The notes below the pieces were generated by a model. It was not told the origin of the DNA, made no database searches, and saw only the letters and a program-made list of their open reading frames with translations. Shown here in pieces: positions 46,454-54,924 of a DNA stretch of 64,000 nucleotides. The position numbers and the translations under genes were made by a program. How positions within the stretch are numbered: the first letter of the stretch is position 1; every line of letters begins with the position of its first letter. The DNA is from an uncultured Lachnospiraceae bacterium (GTDB taxonomy: Bacteria > Bacillota > Clostridia > Lachnospirales > Lachnospiraceae): assembly GCA_947177165.1 (NCBI GenBank), contig CAMWTP010000002.1:98606-162605 (forward strand). Reading direction: 5' to 3'.

Positions 46454-47048
46454 ACACTTCTATCATTCTTCCTGACAGGAAAGGTCCCATCTTATCTGTC
46501 AATTTGTAGTTATCCGGCATGATTTTACTGAAATCCAGATAGTGGGCTCTATCCCATCCCTCCGGAACAGTGTCCACCACAAAATGCCTGATTTCATTAC
46601 GCGCCGCAATATCGTGATAGCAGGACCTCCATGTATCCTCCCTGCTGCCGTGCATAAATCCCAAAGTGACCAGATAGTCAATCGGCTGCTCCATCGTCAC
46701 CTCGTCAAAGCTCCCCAAATGATATTCGATGTCTCCGTCACTCAGCAGTCTGGCAACTTCAAGCGCATCCCCGCACACGTCGTATCCCACTTTCACTCCC
46801 GCATTGATATGCCGGAGCAGCTCACCGAGACCACAGCCGATATCTACGACAACGGCCGGGTTTCTCTGTCTGATATATTCCGCCACAGCCTGAAGATACC
46901 TGCGCAGCTCGTATGGACTGACATGCCACGGGTCAAACTGGTACTTTTTCTGCAATCTCTTATACCGCTCCCTTATCACAGTCCCGCGCGCGCAGTTTAC
47001 GATACCTACTTCTTTTATTTTCTTAAGTAAATGCCCTGTTGATGCCAT
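46440..47048 (-). CDS. SAM-dependent methyltransferase (class I)
   Basis: A 202-residue methyltransferase-like protein. AVVVDIGCGLGELLRHI is the S-adenosylmethionine-binding motif I, GYDVCGDALEVARLL motif II, and YLVTLGFMHG the region of motif IV. The target could be a sugar hydroxyl or a carboxylate on the glycan; nothing in the sequence decides. The ATG at 47048 follows GGGAGG by five bases; reading further upstream would overlap the dehydrogenase gene. Its 3' end overlaps the membrane protein gene by 14 bases. Confidence 0.8.
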   Translation of the reverse strand: MASTGHLLKKIKEVGIVNCARGTVIRERYKRLQKKYQFDPWHVSPYELRRYLQAVAEYIRQRNPAVVVDIGCGLGELLRHINAGVKVGYDVCGDALEVARLLSDGDIEYHLGSFDEVTMEQPIDYLVTLGFMHGSREDTWRSCYHDIAARNEIRHFVVDTVPEGWDRAHYLDFSKIMPDNYKLTDKMGPFLSGRMIEVYEKN

Positions 47049-47080
47049 TCTTACCTCCCTGTATATCCTGTGAGCAGGCA

Positions 47081-48397
47081 CTACAAACGCCAATAGACAT
47101 ATCCTGCCTTGATGTACTCCTTCTTATCCAGAATCCCTTTGAGATCCGTCAGTACCTTTGCCTTGCCGCTGTCTGCGTAGAGCGCATCCAGCTCAGCCAT
47201 GCCAAGCGACTTGTAGGAGTCATGTGCCACCGCAAGGATCACCGCATCGCAGTCCCTGATATCCGCCATCGGTGTAAATTCGATTCCGTACAGGCGCTTT
47301 GCCTCGTCGGCATCCGCATTGTCGTCTGTCACCAGCGCCGTGATTCCGTACTCCTTCAGTTCATTGTAGATGTCGACAATCTTGGTGTTTCTGGTATCGG
47401 GACAGTTCTCCTTGAATGTAAAGCCCAGTATCGCCACCTTGGCGCTCTTTACCGGAATGTCCGCCCTGATCAGATTCTTGACAAGGTTCTCCGCCACATA
47501 CTTGCCCATGTCATCGTTGATACGGCGTCCGGAAAGAATAATCTGGGAGTGATACCCTAGCTGCTCCGCCTTGTAAGTCAGATAGTACGGGTCAACGCCG
47601 ATGCAGTGGCCGCCGACAAGCCCCGGCTGGAAATTCAGAAAATTCCACTTTGTGCCCGCTGCCGCGAGAACAGACTTCGTATCAATCCCCATCTTATTGA
47701 ATATGATGGAGAGTTCGTTCATAAATGCAATGTTGATGTCCCTCTGGCTGTTCTCGATAACTTTTGCAGCCTCTGCCACCTTGATCGATTCCGCCCTGTA
47801 CACACCGGCCTCAACCACAAGCTCATACACATGCGCGATTTCGTCAAGTGTCTCCTCGTCCATACCGGACACAATCTTTGTGATCGTCTCCAGGCGGTGA
47901 ACCTTGTCCCCCGGATTGATGCGCTCCGGCGAGTAGCCAATCTTAAAGTCCACGCCGCACGTTAAGCCGGATTCCTTCTCGAGAATCGGCACACAGATCT
48001 CCTCCGTGACACCGGGGTATACCGTCGATTCAAACACTACAATAGAACCTTTGGTGAGATTCTGACCAAGGATTCGGCTCGCACCCTCGACAGGAGTCAG
48101 ATCCGGCGTGTGATCATCATTGACCGGTGTCGGAACCGCCACGATATGAAACTTTGCCTCCCTCAGCCGGGAAGCGTCGGCTGTAAACTCCACCTTCGTG
48201 CTCCTGATCACCTCGTCCCCCACCTCATTTGTGGGATCCACACCCGACTTGTAGAGATCAATCTTTGCCGCATTCAGGTCAAACCCCACGACCTTAATCT
48301 TTCTGGCGAACGCAACCGCAATCGGCATTCCCACATAGCCAAGTCCAACGAGAGACAGCTTCTCTCTTCCGCTCAAAATATCTTCGTACAAGCTCAT
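47081..48397 (-). CDS. UDP-N-acetylhexosamine 6-dehydrogenase (WbpO/TviB-like)
   Basis: A 438-residue nucleotide-sugar dehydrogenase. It oxidises the C6 hydroxyl of a UDP-HexNAc to the carboxylate with two NAD+. LSLVGLGYVGMPIAVAF is the NAD-binding site, VFESTVYPGVTEE and IGYSPERINPGD are conserved, and Cys265 in GGHCIGVDPYYLTYKA is the catalytic thiol. The ending pattern matches TviB/WbpO (UDP-GlcNAc/GalNAc) more than UDP-glucose enzymes, a judgement from motif look only. ATG 48397 has AGGAGA seven bases upstream. Together with the epimerase at 43966-44952 it would supply UDP-GalNAcA. Confidence 0.88.
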   Translation of the reverse strand: MSLYEDILSGREKLSLVGLGYVGMPIAVAFARKIKVVGFDLNAAKIDLYKSGVDPTNEVGDEVIRSTKVEFTADASRLREAKFHIVAVPTPVNDDHTPDLTPVEGASRILGQNLTKGSIVVFESTVYPGVTEEICVPILEKESGLTCGVDFKIGYSPERINPGDKVHRLETITKIVSGMDEETLDEIAHVYELVVEAGVYRAESIKVAEAAKVIENSQRDINIAFMNELSIIFNKMGIDTKSVLAAAGTKWNFLNFQPGLVGGHCIGVDPYYLTYKAEQLGYHSQIILSGRRINDDMGKYVAENLVKNLIRADIPVKSAKVAILGFTFKENCPDTRNTKIVDIYNELKEYGITALVTDDNADADEAKRLYGIEFTPMADIRDCDAVILAVAHDSYKSLGMAELDALYADSGKAKVLTDLKGILDKKEYIKAGYVYWRL

Positions 48398-48454
48398 CTT
48401 TTTATCTCCTATCCGTATCAAAATCATTTATTTTCTTCTTTATATTTTCTTCTT

Positions 48455-49558
48455 TTATTTTTTATCTTTTATCGCCTCGCGATATGCTTCTATGATTATA
48501 TTTCTGTCAAAATGCTTCTCTACCCACATTCTTCCGGCCTTCCCCATACTCCTGCGCTCCTCACAGGACAGCACATAGATTTTTTCCATGGCCTCCACAA
48601 GGGCCTCCGCACTTTTTACCGCAAACGCAAAACCGCTCCTGCCATCAGAAAAGGTTTCAACGCATCCGCTGATATTGCTTGCAAGCACCGGCCTTCCACA
48701 CGCTGCGGCCTCCAGAAGCACATTGGAAAGTCCCTCGTGATAGGATGGATGTACAATGACATGACTCTGCGCCATGACTTCTCCCGCGTTGTCGACATGT
48801 CCAAGGTATCGGATGATACCGGTGCTCTCAAGCTGCCCAATCAGCGGTTCATACTGCTTTCTTGACTCCTCCTCATACGCACCGGCCAGCCAGAATTCCA
48901 CATTTTCATGTCTTTGTTTCAGGCACCGGGCAGCGGCAAGATATTCCTCGATTCCCTTGTCGCGCATGATGCGCATAACCGCCAAAAACCTGATTCCGCC
49001 ATCCTCCGGGGGGTATTCCACATATGAGTGCTCTGCAAGATTCACCCCCGACCCCGGAAGCATGCGGTCATTGCCAAGTGCAATCCCATGCTCCTTCATA
49101 AATTTTCTATTGGATTCGTTCTGGAAAAAGATACACCGCGCCCTTCCCATGGAATACTGGTACATCCGCAGCAGCACCCTGCTCAGAATACCCTGATTCT
49201 CCAGCGCTGTTCCCAATCCTGTGATATTGCATAGATACGGCACCCTGTTGAGCCGGCATACGAATCCGCCGTAGATATTGGGTTTGATCGTATAAGTAAA
49301 CACCCAGTCCGGGCGTATTTTATGCAATAATGACCAGTACTTCCTTATCAGCTGCAGATCCTTTAACGGATTCATTCCCCGGCGCTCAAAAGACGTCACA
49401 TACAGCCTGCATCCAAGCGCCTCAATCTTTTCACAGTATCTGTCATCCGGCACGGAAACCGATACTGTGTGTCCATCTGACTTTAGGGCGCACAGCAATT
49501 CTTTCCGAAACAGATACAATCCCTCCGCGGAATTCGTCAATATCAATATCCTGCTCAT
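48455..49558 (-). CDS. Glycosyltransferase family 4 (PglA-like)
   Basis: A 367-residue GT-B enzyme. ILILTNSAEGLYLFRKELL opens it and DWVFTYTIKPNIYGGFVCR resembles the segment seen in PglA-type enzymes that add the second sugar to a lipid-linked bacillosamine. RFLAVMRIMRDKGIEEYLAA begins the donor domain and the Ex7E motif lies in YHEGLSNVLLEAAACG. Its start overlaps the ATP-grasp/HAD stop by four bases. Being two genes after the PglC-like transferase, it is the likely second-step enzyme (inference). Confidence 0.87.
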   Translation of the reverse strand: MSRILILTNSAEGLYLFRKELLCALKSDGHTVSVSVPDDRYCEKIEALGCRLYVTSFERRGMNPLKDLQLIRKYWSLLHKIRPDWVFTYTIKPNIYGGFVCRLNRVPYLCNITGLGTALENQGILSRVLLRMYQYSMGRARCIFFQNESNRKFMKEHGIALGNDRMLPGSGVNLAEHSYVEYPPEDGGIRFLAVMRIMRDKGIEEYLAAARCLKQRHENVEFWLAGAYEEESRKQYEPLIGQLESTGIIRYLGHVDNAGEVMAQSHVIVHPSYHEGLSNVLLEAAACGRPVLASNISGCVETFSDGRSGFAFAVKSAEALVEAMEKIYVLSCEERRSMGKAGRMWVEKHFDRNIIIEAYREAIKDKK

Positions 49559-51204
49559 TTTTCCCCACTATAGATTCCCTGCTTATTGCGATACCACACT
49601 GCCATCATACCAAGACTGACCGGTCCCTGAAAATCTTTCTGTACATTATCCCCCACATATATCATATCCTCAAAGGAAACGCCAAGCCGCTCCCTGATCA
49701 CACGAAATGCCAGGGGGTTGGGTTTTCTGAACAGCCTCACATCTGCGTTGCCTGCAAGCGAATCTGTTATCACATACTCGTCAATAAGACCATCTAATCC
49801 CAATGCCTTGATCTTATTTTCCTGCCCTTCGACTCTTCCGTCTGTCACAATGCCAATCTTCCTGCCGGATTCCCTCAGTCTCAGCAGCAGCTGTCTGTGC
49901 TCCTCCGGCAGTGTAATCTGCGGAAAATGTTCTCTGTATACGCGCAGGCACTCCGCCTTTAACCCGTCATCCTGACAGTGGCAGCGCTCAAACAGCCGGT
50001 CAATGGCAGGTTCCCCATTCTCAAAAGCTGTAAAAAGCAAATCTTCTATTGCTTTTTTACTATACATTTCACTTCCCCATATGTCAATCAGAAATTTTGC
50101 GATTTCCCCAAATCCGCTCTTGACATAATCCGACTCATTGTAAAGTGTGTCATCTAAGTCAAACACGACTGCAAGCTGGTCGGCCGCCAACAATTCGATC
50201 TCTGTTAAACGGTCGATTTCGACCAGTTTATTCCCGCACTCACGCATAAAGATGCTCTGGTCAAACCGCGTGTACATTCTGCCGGGTTTTGCCGCATGCT
50301 CCTGAAATTCCAATGTCCTGCCCTCTAACATGCGCAGTATGCTTCCCGATGAATCCGCTCCCGCCTTCATGGACAGGGGGGCTCCTCCTCCGTAGCGCGG
50401 ATTGATTTCGATATAATAGTTATTTCCTGTCTCCTTGTCTTTTATTAACTGTACTGTAATCGGACCGCAGGGCTTAAAAGCTTCGATAATCTTCCTGCAC
50501 TCTGCGACCATTGCGTCGTCCTCGACAATACATGTCTGCAGGACTTCCCCGCTTCTGACAGCAACACGGACACGCGGCGTTATAAAAACAGCATTCCCGT
50601 CATAATCGCAGAAAATATCAATCGTGTACTCCTCCCCTTCTATATACGGCTGAATGATATAGTCCGGTACTCTTTTTGCGATTTCCCTCAGCTCTTCCGG
50701 ACTGTCCGCCCTGTAGGCATTGATACTCGAACTCCCATCCTTCGGCTTTATAAAACACGGGTAGGACAAATCATATTTTTCTATATTGTCAAACGTCTCG
50801 GGGGCGTGCAGTCCGCACTGTCTGAAAAAATCATAAGTGTACCGTTTATCCCTGCAGAGCGCGATCTTGTCATATGCACTGATCAGTATCCGGGTTCCTT
50901 CTTTTTCAAAATCCTGCTTCGCCGCGGACAGTTTCAACAAGTCCGTATCGATCGTCGGAATCACCAGATCAATGCAGTTCTCCTTACAGATTCGAAACAG
51001 CTGCGGTATATAATCTTCCTCGGAAATGCGGCAGACACGCACAGCGACATCGCCAAAGCAAAGCGCGGGTGCCGTATCCGACATATCCGCTGCATAAATC
51101 TTCATGTTCACTCTCTCACGTCTCGCCGCTTCCCGAAAAGCCTGCAGCAATTCAACGCGTCTTCCCACACTCGTAAAAAGTATTCTATATTCCCCGTTTT
51201 TCAT
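49555..51204 (-). CDS. ATP-grasp / HAD hydrolase fusion
   Basis: A 549-residue two-domain protein. Residues 1-315 are an ATP-grasp ligase related to carbamoyl-phosphate-synthase-like proteins (RILFTSVGRRVELLQAF; PCFIKPKDGSSSINAYRA; YIIQPYIEGEEYTIDIF; YYIEINPRYGGGAPLS). Residues 340-549 are a HAD-type phosphatase (VVFDLDDTLYNES with nucleophile Asp349; GIVTDGR; IYVGDNVQKDF). ATP-grasp enzymes form amide-type bonds through acyl phosphates; the HAD part may remove a phosphate from the substrate or product. ATG 51204 follows GGAGGAG by six bases and overlaps the sugar-transferase gene by 20 bases. The substrate is unknown. Confidence 0.87.
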   Translation of the reverse strand: MKNGEYRILFTSVGRRVELLQAFREAARRERVNMKIYAADMSDTAPALCFGDVAVRVCRISEEDYIPQLFRICKENCIDLVIPTIDTDLLKLSAAKQDFEKEGTRILISAYDKIALCRDKRYTYDFFRQCGLHAPETFDNIEKYDLSYPCFIKPKDGSSSINAYRADSPEELREIAKRVPDYIIQPYIEGEEYTIDIFCDYDGNAVFITPRVRVAVRSGEVLQTCIVEDDAMVAECRKIIEAFKPCGPITVQLIKDKETGNNYYIEINPRYGGGAPLSMKAGADSSGSILRMLEGRTLEFQEHAAKPGRMYTRFDQSIFMRECGNKLVEIDRLTEIELLAADQLAVVFDLDDTLYNESDYVKSGFGEIAKFLIDIWGSEMYSKKAIEDLLFTAFENGEPAIDRLFERCHCQDDGLKAECLRVYREHFPQITLPEEHRQLLLRLRESGRKIGIVTDGRVEGQENKIKALGLDGLIDEYVITDSLAGNADVRLFRKPNPLAFRVIRERLGVSFEDMIYVGDNVQKDFQGPVSLGMMAVWYRNKQGIYSGEK

Positions 51205-51835
51205 GGTCTGCTCCTCCCACGTCCTGTCCGTCATCATTTCCCATAAACTCTTCCATCGTGGCATGTGTCCCCGAACTAATCCCCGTTCTCCCAAACACCT
51301 TACCAACGGTCAGCAGCAAAATCCTGAGATCAAACAGAAAACTCACTTTTTCTACATATTCCACATCATACTGGAACTTCGCCTCCCAGCTGATCGCATT
51401 TCTGCCGTTCACCTGCGCCCATCCCGTCAGTCCCGGCTTCACATCGTGCCTGTGCCTCTGAAACTCGTTGTACCGGGGCAGATACCGGACCAGCAGGGGA
51501 CGCGGTCCGATCAGACTCATATCGCCTTTCAGGATATTCCACAACTCGGGAAGCTCATCGAGACTTGTCGCCCGCAGTGTCTTTCCGAATTTTGTCAGCC
51601 GGATTTCGTCCGGCAGCAGTTCCCCGTCAGCACCGCGCGCGTCTGTCATCGAACGGAATTTGCAGAGATGGAATACTTTTTCGCGATAGCCCGGCCTGTC
51701 CTGGTGAAAGATGACAGGCGAGCCAAGCTTTACGCGCACCAGCGCGGCGACGATCAGCAGAACCGGACTCAATACGATGAGTGCCGCAAGCGATATGACG
51801 ATATCCAGCAGCCGTTTGATATATTTCTGATACAT
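51185..51835 (-). CDS. PglC-type phosphoglycosyltransferase (initiating sugar transferase)
   Basis: A 216-residue monotopic enzyme that moves a sugar-1-phosphate from UDP-sugar to undecaprenyl phosphate, starting repeat-unit assembly. One N-terminal re-entrant helix (LLDIVISLAALIVLSPVLLI) precedes PVIFHQDRPGYREKVFHLCK. FRSMTDARG, ATSLDELPELWNILKGDMSL with the catalytic Asp-Glu pair, and IGPRPLL and KPGLTGWAQVNGRN complete the family signature. Length equals PglC-like short enzymes rather than WcaJ. ATG 51835 is nine bases after AGGAG; a TTG before it is too close. The neighbouring genes supply a candidate substrate (4-amino-6-deoxy-HexNAc). Confidence 0.9.
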   Translation of the reverse strand: MYQKYIKRLLDIVISLAALIVLSPVLLIVAALVRVKLGSPVIFHQDRPGYREKVFHLCKFRSMTDARGADGELLPDEIRLTKFGKTLRATSLDELPELWNILKGDMSLIGPRPLLVRYLPRYNEFQRHRHDVKPGLTGWAQVNGRNAISWEAKFQYDVEYVEKVSFLFDLRILLLTVGKVFGRTGISSGTHATMEEFMGNDDGQDVGGADHEKRGI

Positions 51836-51850
51836 TGGCTCCAACTCCTG

Positions 51851-52993
51851 TTATTTGTGAAAAAGCCGCCTCACAATGCCGATCACCTGATCCATATCCG
51901 CATCGGTGTTCTTGATATCGCTCGGCAGGCATACGCCGCGGTTAAAAATGTCCTCGCTGACGCTGAGAGGCCCCTCATTGTGATTCAAAAAGTCGCACGC
52001 TGCAAACACGGGCTGCAGATGCATCGGTTTCCAGATAGGGCGCGACTCGATATTCTCAGCCTCCAGCGCGTCCATCACCATATCAGGCGTCACTTCACAG
52101 CCCTCCCTGATCGTCATGCAGGACAGCCAGTTGTTGGCGTCGCCTCTGGGATTCAGGGGATTCATGGTGATCTCCGCTATGTCGGCAAACGCTTCCTGAT
52201 ACCTTTTATAGATGGCCCGCTTCAACCTCAGATGCTCGTCCAGATGCATCAGCTGCCCTCTTCCGATCCCTGCCACGACATTGCTCATCCGGTAATTGTA
52301 ACCAATCCTTGAGTGCTGATAATGTCTTGCCGGATCCCTTGCCTGTGTCGAGAGCTCTCTCGCCTCTCTGACGAGCGCTTCCTCGCCGGAAACGAGCATT
52401 CCGCCGCCGGATGTTGTGATAATTTTATTTCCATTAAATGAATAGACGCCGATACGGCCAAAAGTTCCCGTTTGTTTCCCTCTGTACGTGGAGCCAAGCG
52501 ACTCCGCCGCGTCCTCCAGGATCGGAACATTGTGCTTTTCGCAGATCTGAATGATCTCATCCAGCTTTGCCGGTGTACCGTACAGATGCACAACGACGAC
52601 GGCCTTAGGATTCGGATACTTCTCAAAGGCTTTCTCGAGAGCCTGTGGCGACATATTCCAGGTATCCGGCTCCGAGTCGATAAACACCGGCACAGCCTTC
52701 TCATACACGATCGGATTGCAGCTGGCAGAAAACGTCAGCGACGACACAAACACCACATCGCCCTGTCCCACACCTAACAGTTTCAGCCCGAGATGGATTG
52801 CCGCCGTTCCGGCACTCAGCGCAGCAGCGTAACCACAATGCGTATACGCTGCTACCTCTGTCTCAAAATTGTTGACATTCGGCCCCAGAGGTGCCACCCA
52901 GTTCGTGTCAAACGCCTCCGCGACAAACCGCTGTTCATCCCCATGCATTGTGGGGCTTGATAAATAGATTCTCTTTTTTGCACTGCTTTCCAT
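51851..52993 (-). CDS. DegT/DnrJ/EryC1 aminotransferase (PglE-like)
   Basis: A 380-residue PLP-dependent sugar aminotransferase. KKRIYLSSPTMHGDEQRFV opens it, ILEDAAESLGSTYRGKQTG has the cofactor-binding Asp, and Lys190 in VYSFNGNKIITTSGGG forms the Schiff base. YNYRMSNVVAGIGRGQL is also conserved. PglE-like enzymes aminate C4 of UDP-4-keto-6-deoxy-HexNAc with glutamate. The gene directly follows the 4,6-dehydratase gene (34-base gap) and precedes the PglC-like gene by 15 bases, which supports that reaction. AGGAGG six bases before ATG 52993 sets the start. Confidence 0.88.
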   Translation of the reverse strand: MESSAKKRIYLSSPTMHGDEQRFVAEAFDTNWVAPLGPNVNNFETEVAAYTHCGYAAALSAGTAAIHLGLKLLGVGQGDVVFVSSLTFSASCNPIVYEKAVPVFIDSEPDTWNMSPQALEKAFEKYPNPKAVVVVHLYGTPAKLDEIIQICEKHNVPILEDAAESLGSTYRGKQTGTFGRIGVYSFNGNKIITTSGGGMLVSGEEALVREARELSTQARDPARHYQHSRIGYNYRMSNVVAGIGRGQLMHLDEHLRLKRAIYKRYQEAFADIAEITMNPLNPRGDANNWLSCMTIREGCEVTPDMVMDALEAENIESRPIWKPMHLQPVFAACDFLNHNEGPLSVSEDIFNRGVCLPSDIKNTDADMDQVIGIVRRLFHK

Positions 52994-53027
52994 AATAATC
53001 CTCCTTCTCTGCCGCACAGACTTTCCC

Positions 53028-54911
53028 TTACTCTTCTGCATCCTGCGGCGTGTCTGAACCTTTCGGCGAATAGGTCGGCACAATCTCCTGGATCAATGCA
53101 CGCACATCATCACATTCACTTTCAACCGCCTGTTTCAGGTGATTGAGCTGCACATAAAACAACCTCTCGTCAAACTCAATCGGCTTACCGACATGGATCA
53201 GCTTATTTTCGGTGTCCGTAAGACCTTCCTCACTCATCAGAAGCTCCTCATAAAGCTTTTCTCCGGGTCTCAGCCCTGTAAACTCTATCTTGATATCTTC
53301 ATCAACCTTATATCCCGACAGCCGGATCAGATTCTTTGCCAGATCAAGAATCCTGACGGGCTCTCCCATGTCAAGGACGAAAATCTCCCCGCCTTTGGCA
53401 TAGACCCCCGCCTGAAGGACGAGCGATACAGCCTCCGGTATCGTCATAAAATAACGGATGATATCCGGGTGTGTGACCGTCACAGGCCCCCCCGCAGCAA
53501 TCTGCTTCTTGAACAGCGGAATCACGCTTCCGTTGCTTCCCAGCACATTTCCGAAACGGACTGCCACAAACTCAGTGTCATAATGGCGGTTGTACGTCTG
53601 AATGACCATCTCGCAGATCCGCTTGCTCGCCCCCATGATATTCGTGGGATTGACCGCCTTATCCGTGGAGATCAGCACAAATTTCTTCACCCCGTTCTGA
53701 ACCGCTGCCTGTGCAGTCTTCCATGTGCCAAAGACATTGTTCTTGATCGCCTCGTTCGGGCTTACCTCCATCAGCGGCACATGCTTGTGCGCTGCCGCAT
53801 GATAGATAATATCCGGATGATACGTTTTCATGATGCTGTTGATGCGGTTTGTATTTCTCACCGATGCAATCAAAACCACCAGATCGAGCCTGGGATACCT
53901 GTGCTTGAGCTCCTGCTGGATCTCATAGGCGTTATTCTCATAGATATCGACGATAATCAGCCTCTCTGGCCTGTGCCCGGCAATCTGGCGGCAGAGCTCG
54001 CTTCCGATCGAGCCGCCCCCTCCTGTCACCATGATCGTCTGTCCTTTGACATAGTTCAAAATCGAGTCCAGATCGACCTTGATCGGATCGCGCCCCAGCA
54101 AATCCTCGACATCCACGTTCCGCAGCTTGCTGACATTGACCTCCCCGTTCACAAGCTGGTAGATGCCCGGCAGCGTCCGCAGCTTGCAGCTCGTCTCCTT
54201 GCAGATCTCGACAAGCGCCTTCATCGTCGCACGGTTTGCCGACGGGATTGCTATATAAATCTCATCAATCCCGTACAGCGCCGCATACTCGACAATCCTG
54301 TCACGCCCGCCGACGATCTTGATCCCCTGTATAAATCTGCCCCATTTATTCTCATCGTCATCGATAATACACTTGATGGTCATAGTGCTGTACGTGCTGT
54401 TGGTAATCTCCTTGATGACAGTATTCCCTGCATCCCCGGCACCGATAATCATCACGCGCGTGCCGTTCTTTCTGTTCTGTGCCTTGTGGCGCATACTGCG
54501 CATAATCCGGTAGGAAAACCGGATTCCGGTTGTGATTCCTGTCAGTACCAGCGCATACACAAAATAATAGCTCCGCGGAATTGGATACTGCAGCAGCCGC
54601 ATTCCCAGAAAATCCAGTATCGCGCTCAGGGTGCAGGCAGCCAGAATATTCTGCACCTCCGCTGTCCCCGCAAACGCCCACAGACTGTGATACAGCTTAA
54701 AGATATAAAACACCGCGAGTGTCATGATCACATTAAAAATCATGAAATTCCACGCAGAGTTCAGATAGACCTGCGGAATATCCTTATAATTCAATTCAAA
54801 GCGAATCCACAGCGGTGCGATACTTGCAATGCACACCGTCATGATATCAAGTATCACGAGCACGATTCTTCTGTGCAAAAGCTGCGGGTTGATATGATTC
54901 AATATTTTCAT
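53028..54911 (-). CDS. UDP-HexNAc 4,6-dehydratase, membrane-bound (PglF/CapD-like)
   Basis: A 627-residue protein. Four N-terminal membrane helices (about 15-130) are followed by a first nucleotide-binding domain (RVMIIGAGDAGNTVIKEI) and the catalytic SDR domain: IMVTGGGGSIGSELCRQIAG (NAD site), HAAAHKHVPLME, ISTDKAVNPTNIMGASKR with Asp417 and Lys418, and FGNVLGSNGSVIPLF. This is the PglF/WbpM/CapD family that removes water from UDP-GlcNAc to give the 4-keto-6-deoxy sugar. The next gene encodes the aminotransferase for that product. Full length, with no truncation. It begins 13 bases after the polymerase-like gene. Confidence 0.92.
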   Translation of the reverse strand: MKILNHINPQLLHRRIVLVILDIMTVCIASIAPLWIRFELNYKDIPQVYLNSAWNFMIFNVIMTLAVFYIFKLYHSLWAFAGTAEVQNILAACTLSAILDFLGMRLLQYPIPRSYYFVYALVLTGITTGIRFSYRIMRSMRHKAQNRKNGTRVMIIGAGDAGNTVIKEITNSTYSTMTIKCIIDDDENKWGRFIQGIKIVGGRDRIVEYAALYGIDEIYIAIPSANRATMKALVEICKETSCKLRTLPGIYQLVNGEVNVSKLRNVDVEDLLGRDPIKVDLDSILNYVKGQTIMVTGGGGSIGSELCRQIAGHRPERLIIVDIYENNAYEIQQELKHRYPRLDLVVLIASVRNTNRINSIMKTYHPDIIYHAAAHKHVPLMEVSPNEAIKNNVFGTWKTAQAAVQNGVKKFVLISTDKAVNPTNIMGASKRICEMVIQTYNRHYDTEFVAVRFGNVLGSNGSVIPLFKKQIAAGGPVTVTHPDIIRYFMTIPEAVSLVLQAGVYAKGGEIFVLDMGEPVRILDLAKNLIRLSGYKVDEDIKIEFTGLRPGEKLYEELLMSEEGLTDTENKLIHVGKPIEFDERLFYVQLNHLKQAVESECDDVRALIQEIVPTYSPKGSDTPQDAEE

Positions 54912-54924
54912 AATGCTGCGCTCC

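Noticed and set aside
51205..51306. Extended N-terminus of the ATP-grasp/HAD fusion
   Set aside because: The extension lies within the PglC-like gene and adds no family sequence; ATG 51204 with GGAGGAG matches the normal start of the ATP-grasp family.
52994..53083. Arg/Lys-rich N-terminal extension of the PglE-like aminotransferase
   Set aside because: It overlaps the end of the dehydratase gene; AGGAGG before the ATG at 52993 and the family start exclude it.
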